Shown here one piece after another: positions 6,388 to 9,295 of a stretch of 9,295 nucleotides of DNA. A model generated the notes under the pieces. It saw only the letters and a list, made by a program, of their open reading frames with translations. It was not told where the DNA came from and did no database searches. How positions within the stretch are numbered: position 1 is the first letter of the stretch; the number at the start of each line of letters is the position of its first letter. Both the position numbers and the translations under genes were made by a program. Location of the stretch: NCBI GenBank assembly GCA_001800675.1, contig MGVW01000026.1, forward strand, positions 1 to 9,295. Reading direction: 5' to 3'. This stretch comes from Euryarchaeota archaeon RBG_13_57_23 (lineage in GTDB: Archaea > Thermoplasmatota > Thermoplasmata > UBA10834).

Positions 6388-7064
6388 CCCTCGAAAACGT
6401 AATCCGCCGTCAGATACCCGACGACTCCGAAGATGACGGCGAATCCGGCTATGGAAACTATCTCCCTTACTGATTCGGTGGCCATCCCGGCAATCGCATC
6501 ACCCGTGAGCGTGACCGACGGCATGATCACGCTGAACGCTATCAACGGTATCAACAGAATAGGGAGAAGCACCTCCCTCGCCTTGGTGTTGACCGAAATC
6601 GCAGCGACCAGCGTGCCCACCAGAACCAGAGTGACGGTTCCCAGCAAGGCTATGACCACAACTGCCAAGCCGTTCCCCCCGTAATCATACGCGAAGAACA
6701 ACGCGAAGAACGCTATCGACAGAACATCGACTATGAAGACCAGCACCATGTTGGAGATGACCTTTCCCAGGTAGAGCTCGCTTCTCTCGACAGGGCAGAG
6801 CATCAGACCTTCGAGGGTCTCGCGGTCCTTCTCTTTGGCGAACGAAGAGTGCATTCCGACTATCGCCGAGAATGAGAAGCAAATCCATAGCGAGGCCGCC
6901 GCAAGATCTGGCATGTCCACCGATCCTGCCGATACGCTCTCCTCGAACCCGAATCGGAACGCGAGCACTATGAGCAGAGAGAAGAGGAACATGGCGCTGA
7001 TCATCTCCTTGGATCGAAGCTCAGTCTTCAGATCCTTGGAGGCTATCGTCAACGCCGCCCTCAT
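6384..7064 (-). CDS. ccmB: Heme exporter subunit CcmB (ABC permease)
   Basis: CcmB is the membrane subunit of the CcmAB ABC transporter, which uses ATP to release heme-loaded CcmE from CcmCD. The 226-residue length matches the family (about 220). Six TM helices can be drawn, at about 20-38, 55-74, 104-126, 133-156, 163-185 and 203-224. Family landmarks are the cytoplasmic loop FAKEKDRETLEGLMLCPVER (75-94), which normally reads 'F..E...GTLEgLlLsP', and the TKAREVLLPILLIPL segment (160-174). The ATG overlaps the ccmA stop as ATGA. A strong purine-rich ribosome-binding site (GAGGGAGGG) lies about 6 nt upstream, inside ccmA. Confidence 0.95.
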   Translation of the reverse strand: MRAALTIASKDLKTELRSKEMISAMFLFSLLIVLAFRFGFEESVSAGSVDMPDLAAASLWICFSFSAIVGMHSSFAKEKDRETLEGLMLCPVERSELYLGKVISNMVLVFIVDVLSIAFFALFFAYDYGGNGLAVVVIALLGTVTLVLVGTLVAAISVNTKAREVLLPILLIPLIAFSVIMPSVTLTGDAIAGMATESVREIVSIAGFAVIFGVVGYLTADYVFEG

Positions 7065-7774
7065 GAGATCCCTCCCTCGATCGAAGTGCGGTACCCTATG
7101 TCCAGTTCGCCCTTTCCAATCGCCCGGGAATCGTAGGAACGCCCCACTCTCCCTCCGATAAGGACATCCGCCCTATCGGCCAGAGTCGAAATCCTCTGGA
7201 CATCGTGAGTCACGACCAGTATCGATCTGCCCTTTGCCTTCTCCTCTAGAAGTATCTGCGAGAGCAAGTCCACACCCTTCTGGTCGAGGGACGAGAACGG
7301 TTCATCGAGCAGGAGTATCCTGGGTGAGTGCAAGAGTGCCCTCGCGATCGCCAACCTCTGCCTCATGCCCTTCGAGAAGACAGCGACCCGATCATGCATC
7401 CTATGAGACAGTCCCACTCGTTCAAGCATGGCCCGACCCGCTTCCTCGGACTTCCCCCGAGGAAGTCCGTACATGGACCAGTAGAATGACAGGTTCTCGA
7501 GAGCCGTTAGATCGTCGTAGACGTAAGGCGAGTGGCCTATCACGCCAATCGCCTTTCTCGCGATCACCGGGTCATCGAGCACCTTCATGGATTGGATCAC
7601 GACTTCGCCAGACGAGGGTTCCAAGAGTGTGGCCAATATCCTGAGCAGAGTTGTCTTCCCGGCACCGTTCGGACCCATCAAGGCGACGATCTCGCCGTCC
7701 CCCACGACGAGGTCGACCTTGTCCAAGACCGTCCGCCGACCAAAGGTCTTGCTGATCCCCTTGGCTTCAATCAC
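7061..7774 (-). CDS. ccmA: Heme exporter ATP-binding protein CcmA
   Basis: CcmA is the cytoplasmic ATPase of the CcmAB transporter. Counted from the GTG at 7774 it has 237 residues, with Walker A GPNGAGKT (34-41), a Q-loop region in which the CcmA-type IGHSPYVYDDLTALENL has His in place of Gln, an ABC signature FSKGMRQRLAIARALL (133-148), Walker B ILLLDEP (153-159), D-loop SSLD (161-164) and switch His190 (VVTHD). The open frame continues 33 codons upstream to a TTG at 7873, but that part does not resemble an ABC N-terminus and contains a TATA-like promoter element. The GTG has a G-run 9 nt upstream (7789-7784) and begins the usual beta-strand 'IEAKGISKTFG'. It is the first gene of the ccm operon and overlaps ccmB by 4 nt. 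Confidence 0.95.
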   Translation of the reverse strand: MIEAKGISKTFGRRTVLDKVDLVVGDGEIVALMGPNGAGKTTLLRILATLLEPSSGEVVIQSMKVLDDPVIARKAIGVIGHSPYVYDDLTALENLSFYWSMYGLPRGKSEEAGRAMLERVGLSHRMHDRVAVFSKGMRQRLAIARALLHSPRILLLDEPFSSLDQKGVDLLSQILLEEKAKGRSILVVTHDVQRISTLADRADVLIGGRVGRSYDSRAIGKGELDIGYRTSIEGGIS

Positions 7775-7783
7775 CTGGCAATT

Positions 7784-7789
7784 CCCCCC
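7784..7789 (-). promoter_or_regulatory. G-run ribosome-binding site that supports the ccmA GTG start
   Basis: Six Gs on the minus strand lie 9 nt before the GTG at 7774. This is not a textbook GGAGG but is purine-rich, correctly spaced, and the best site near the point where CcmA homology begins. Confidence 0.45.
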
Positions 7790-7812
7790 GGCCCGCCACC
7801 TATTAGGATGGC

Positions 7813-7829
7813 AGTATATCAGTCCTTTT
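7813..7829 (-). promoter_or_regulatory. Probable TATA box and BRE for the ccm operon
   Basis: On the minus strand the sequence reads AAAAGGACTGATATACT. GATATACT (7820-7813) is a TATA-like element preceded by an A-rich BRE-like stretch (7829-7824). Its centre is about 43 nt before the ccmA GTG, which predicts a transcription start near 7790 and a leader of under 20 nt holding the G-run ribosome-binding site. It would allow the ccm operon to be expressed separately from the upstream cytochrome gene. Confidence 0.5.
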
Positions 7830-7884
7830 GACGAAGATAACGTCTCCTGGCTAGTCAATGGAAAGGTATCCAACCGGCCGACGA

Positions 7885-7913
7885 CTATGAATGCGCCGCC
7901 AGCCGATTCATAG
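7885..7913. repeat. 8-bp perfect inverted repeat between cytochrome and ccmA genes
   Basis: CTATGAAT (7885-7892) and ATTCATAG (7906-7913) are perfect reverse complements around a 13-nt GC-rich spacer. The repeat lies about 10 nt past the cytochrome stop codon and about 65-100 nt upstream of the TATA-like element of the ccm operon. It may be an operator-like dyad or an RNA hairpin at the end of the cytochrome transcript. No T-tract follows on either strand. The rest of the 148-bp gap (7775-7922) contains only the promoter and leader. Confidence 0.5.
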
Positions 7914-7922
7914 GTTTGAGAA

Positions 7923-9293
7923 CTAGGCCTTTTCCTGTGCGGGAGGTTCCGCCGGTTTCTCCTCTTTAGGCTTCATCCGACCAATCGCCAAGCCGATCAA
8001 CAGACCCACGATAGCTCCGACGACGACCCCCAACGCAGCCCACATCGTCCTTGAGTCCTCCGCGCTGGACACTTTGTCCTCCAGGTTGGCAACATCCTGG
8101 TTCAGCTGTTCGTTGTCATCCTGCAGAGAGTCGACCTGGTCCTCCAGATCGGCGAGCTGCTCCTGAAGCTCAGCCAGCAACTGCTCAAGATTGCCGGTCA
8201 CAGTCGCAGCGGTCACAGTATTGGTGATCTCGTTGCCATTCGCGTCCACCGCGGTCACATACACGTAGGTCACAGTATCGTTGGCAATCCCGGTTAGTAT
8301 GTACGAGACAGTTGAGATGTTCGACAACTCCACACTTGCAGTATCACCAGTGATGTTGGACTTCGATAGTGTCAGCACGTATATCCTGTACTTGGCGAAA
8401 TCCGATGCGTCGCTCGCGTTCCACTCAACCATCACGCTGCCGTTCGCGAGTCTGTAGGCACGTATGCCGGTGATCTTGTCGGGCGGCGTCAGCGCAGAGA
8501 TTATGCCCTCGGCCCTCAGCTGAGCGTCGTCAAGGAGCGCAGATGCAAGTCTCGGGTTGTGATTTCCGTCGCTGCTGTCGCTCACGACACTCTCGAGATT
8601 GAACAGGGCGATGTCATACTGGCCCTCAAGTGCGACAAGGTTCTCGTTCGTCCTGTTCCCTCTCATCTGCTCTATGAGTTCGGACGCCTCATCGACCAGA
8701 GGTTCTGTCCCCGCGACGCCGACCTCGGTCATGGATGCGATCATGTCAATGTATGCCTGGGCGGATTCGTTGGTCAGGAATAGCGTATCATGACACGCAA
8801 CACAGGAGGCCGGGTTCGGCCTGAATGTGTGGTTCGGCAGGCCCGCCAGGTTGGTGCCCATATGACAATCTGAACAGATCACATCAGGCATGTACTCGAG
8901 GTCCGTTCTGACTATGCCCGATCCTGCAGTATTGTTCCTCATCTCCGCCATCGGGTGGTGCGGTTCGCTTCCCGGCACTGCACCTCCAGCGTTATGACAC
9001 GAAGCGCATATCTGGTCCGCAGGCAGCCTTAGCTGAGTGCCTCCTGCTCCCATGCTGTGCGGGTCATGGCAGGTCGCGCACGCGATATCCCAGGTAATCG
9101 GTGCGTCCTCACCAGTCTCACGGAGCACTGTCTTCTCAACGCCGCTCTCGAGGTACTCCATCGCATTCCAGGCTTCGTGGCAGTTGGAGCACTCGGCTCG
9201 CTTGATGTAGCTCGGCAGTCTCTGGCTCGTGTTGTGACCGGAAACCTCCCATTCATTGTAGGTCGGGTGGTGATCCCCGCTGAGCCCTGCTGT
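7923..9293 (-). CDS. Membrane-anchored multiheme c-type cytochrome with FN3-like domain (5' end outside window)
   Basis: The frame is open to the right edge, giving 456 visible residues. Five CxxCH heme c motifs are seen: CSNCH (35-39), CATCH (72-76), CASCH (96-100), CSDCH (140-144) and CVACH (164-168). More may lie upstream. Surrounding text such as NHTFRPNPASCVACH and DGNHNPRLASALLDDA resembles multihaem cytochromes of the NrfA/octahaem type, where the HNP His is often a distal ligand, but no enzymatic identity can be claimed. A fibronectin-III-like domain (about 270-366), a long heptad coiled coil (369-412), one TM helix (417-438) and a short Lys/Glu/Pro-rich cytoplasmic tail follow. The heme domain is thus tethered outside the cell by a stalk. 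An internal ATG at 9161 lies after the CSNCH motif and is not the true start. It would be matured by the adjacent Ccm proteins and is probably an electron carrier or terminal reductase. Confidence 0.93.
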   Translation of the reverse strand, partial: TAGLSGDHHPTYNEWEVSGHNTSQRLPSYIKRAECSNCHEAWNAMEYLESGVEKTVLRETGEDAPITWDIACATCHDPHSMGAGGTQLRLPADQICASCHNAGGAVPGSEPHHPMAEMRNNTAGSGIVRTDLEYMPDVICSDCHMGTNLAGLPNHTFRPNPASCVACHDTLFLTNESAQAYIDMIASMTEVGVAGTEPLVDEASELIEQMRGNRTNENLVALEGQYDIALFNLESVVSDSSDGNHNPRLASALLDDAQLRAEGIISALTPPDKITGIRAYRLANGSVMVEWNASDASDFAKYRIYVLTLSKSNITGDTASVELSNISTVSYILTGIANDTVTYVYVTAVDANGNEITNTVTAATVTGNLEQLLAELQEQLADLEDQVDSLQDDNEQLNQDVANLEDKVSSAEDSRTMWAALGVVVGAIVGLLIGLAIGRMKPKEEKPAEPPAQEKA

Positions 9294-9295
9294 GG

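Noticed and set aside
7775..7873. 33-codon N-terminal extension of CcmA to a TTG at 7873
   Set aside because: It does not resemble an ABC protein N-terminus, contains the TATA-like element, and the GTG at 7774 is well placed with a G-run upstream.
7923..9161. Cytochrome starting at the ATG at 9161
   Set aside because: The frame stays open to the window edge and contains a further CSNCH heme motif upstream of that ATG.
7923..9293. Assigning the cytochrome as NrfA nitrite reductase
   Set aside because: The visible part has no CxxCK active-site heme motif, and the N-terminal part is missing; only multiheme cytochrome c can be supported.

Overview
The window looks archaeal, most likely from a Thermoplasmatota-like euryarchaeon, although nothing here fixes the lineage. 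Supporting signs are TATA-box/BRE-like promoter elements, secreted regions rich in N-x-S/T sequons, a small zinc-ribbon protein, and above all a cytochrome c maturation operon of the 'variant System I' type: CcmE carries a CxxxY heme site in place of HxxxY, and no CcmH is seen.

Layout. Bases 3-413 (+) are the 3' end of a class III PLP aminotransferase. A hairpin and a TATA-like element follow at 429-480, and then a small zinc-ribbon gene (508-762, +). This gene converges, with a 3-bp gap, on a long minus-strand operon. Read in its own direction (right to left) the operon is ccmA (7774-7061), ccmB (7064-6384), ccmC (6387-5305), ccmD (5305-5156, only 49 codons), ccmE (5166-4705), an unrecognised membrane glycoprotein-like gene here called orf587 (4696-2933), and ccmF (2928-766). 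Junctions are very tight: 4-nt overlaps at A/B and B/C, 1 nt at C/D, 11 nt at D/E, and gaps of 8 and 4 nt around orf587. Upstream on the same strand, and running off the right edge, is a multiheme c-type cytochrome gene (7923 to the edge). At least five CxxCH motifs are visible, followed by a fibronectin-III-like domain, a coiled coil and a C-terminal membrane anchor.

How it fits together. CcmA and CcmB form the ABC transporter that releases heme-loaded CcmE. CcmC and CcmD load heme onto CcmE. CcmE carries heme outside the membrane, and CcmF ligates it to CxxCH apocytochromes. The neighbouring multiheme cytochrome is an obvious client. No thioredoxin-like CcmG and no CcmH is visible here. The position normally next to ccmF is taken by orf587, which has a signal peptide, a beta-rich extracytoplasmic region, one TM segment and a cytoplasmic helical tail with an internal repeat. 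It is the best candidate for an undescribed component. CcmC also carries an unusual extracytoplasmic insertion of about 130 residues that looks like beta/OB-fold material.

No tRNA, rRNA, CRISPR array or mobile element was recognised. The only non-coding stretches are 414-507 and 7775-7922, and both are described below.
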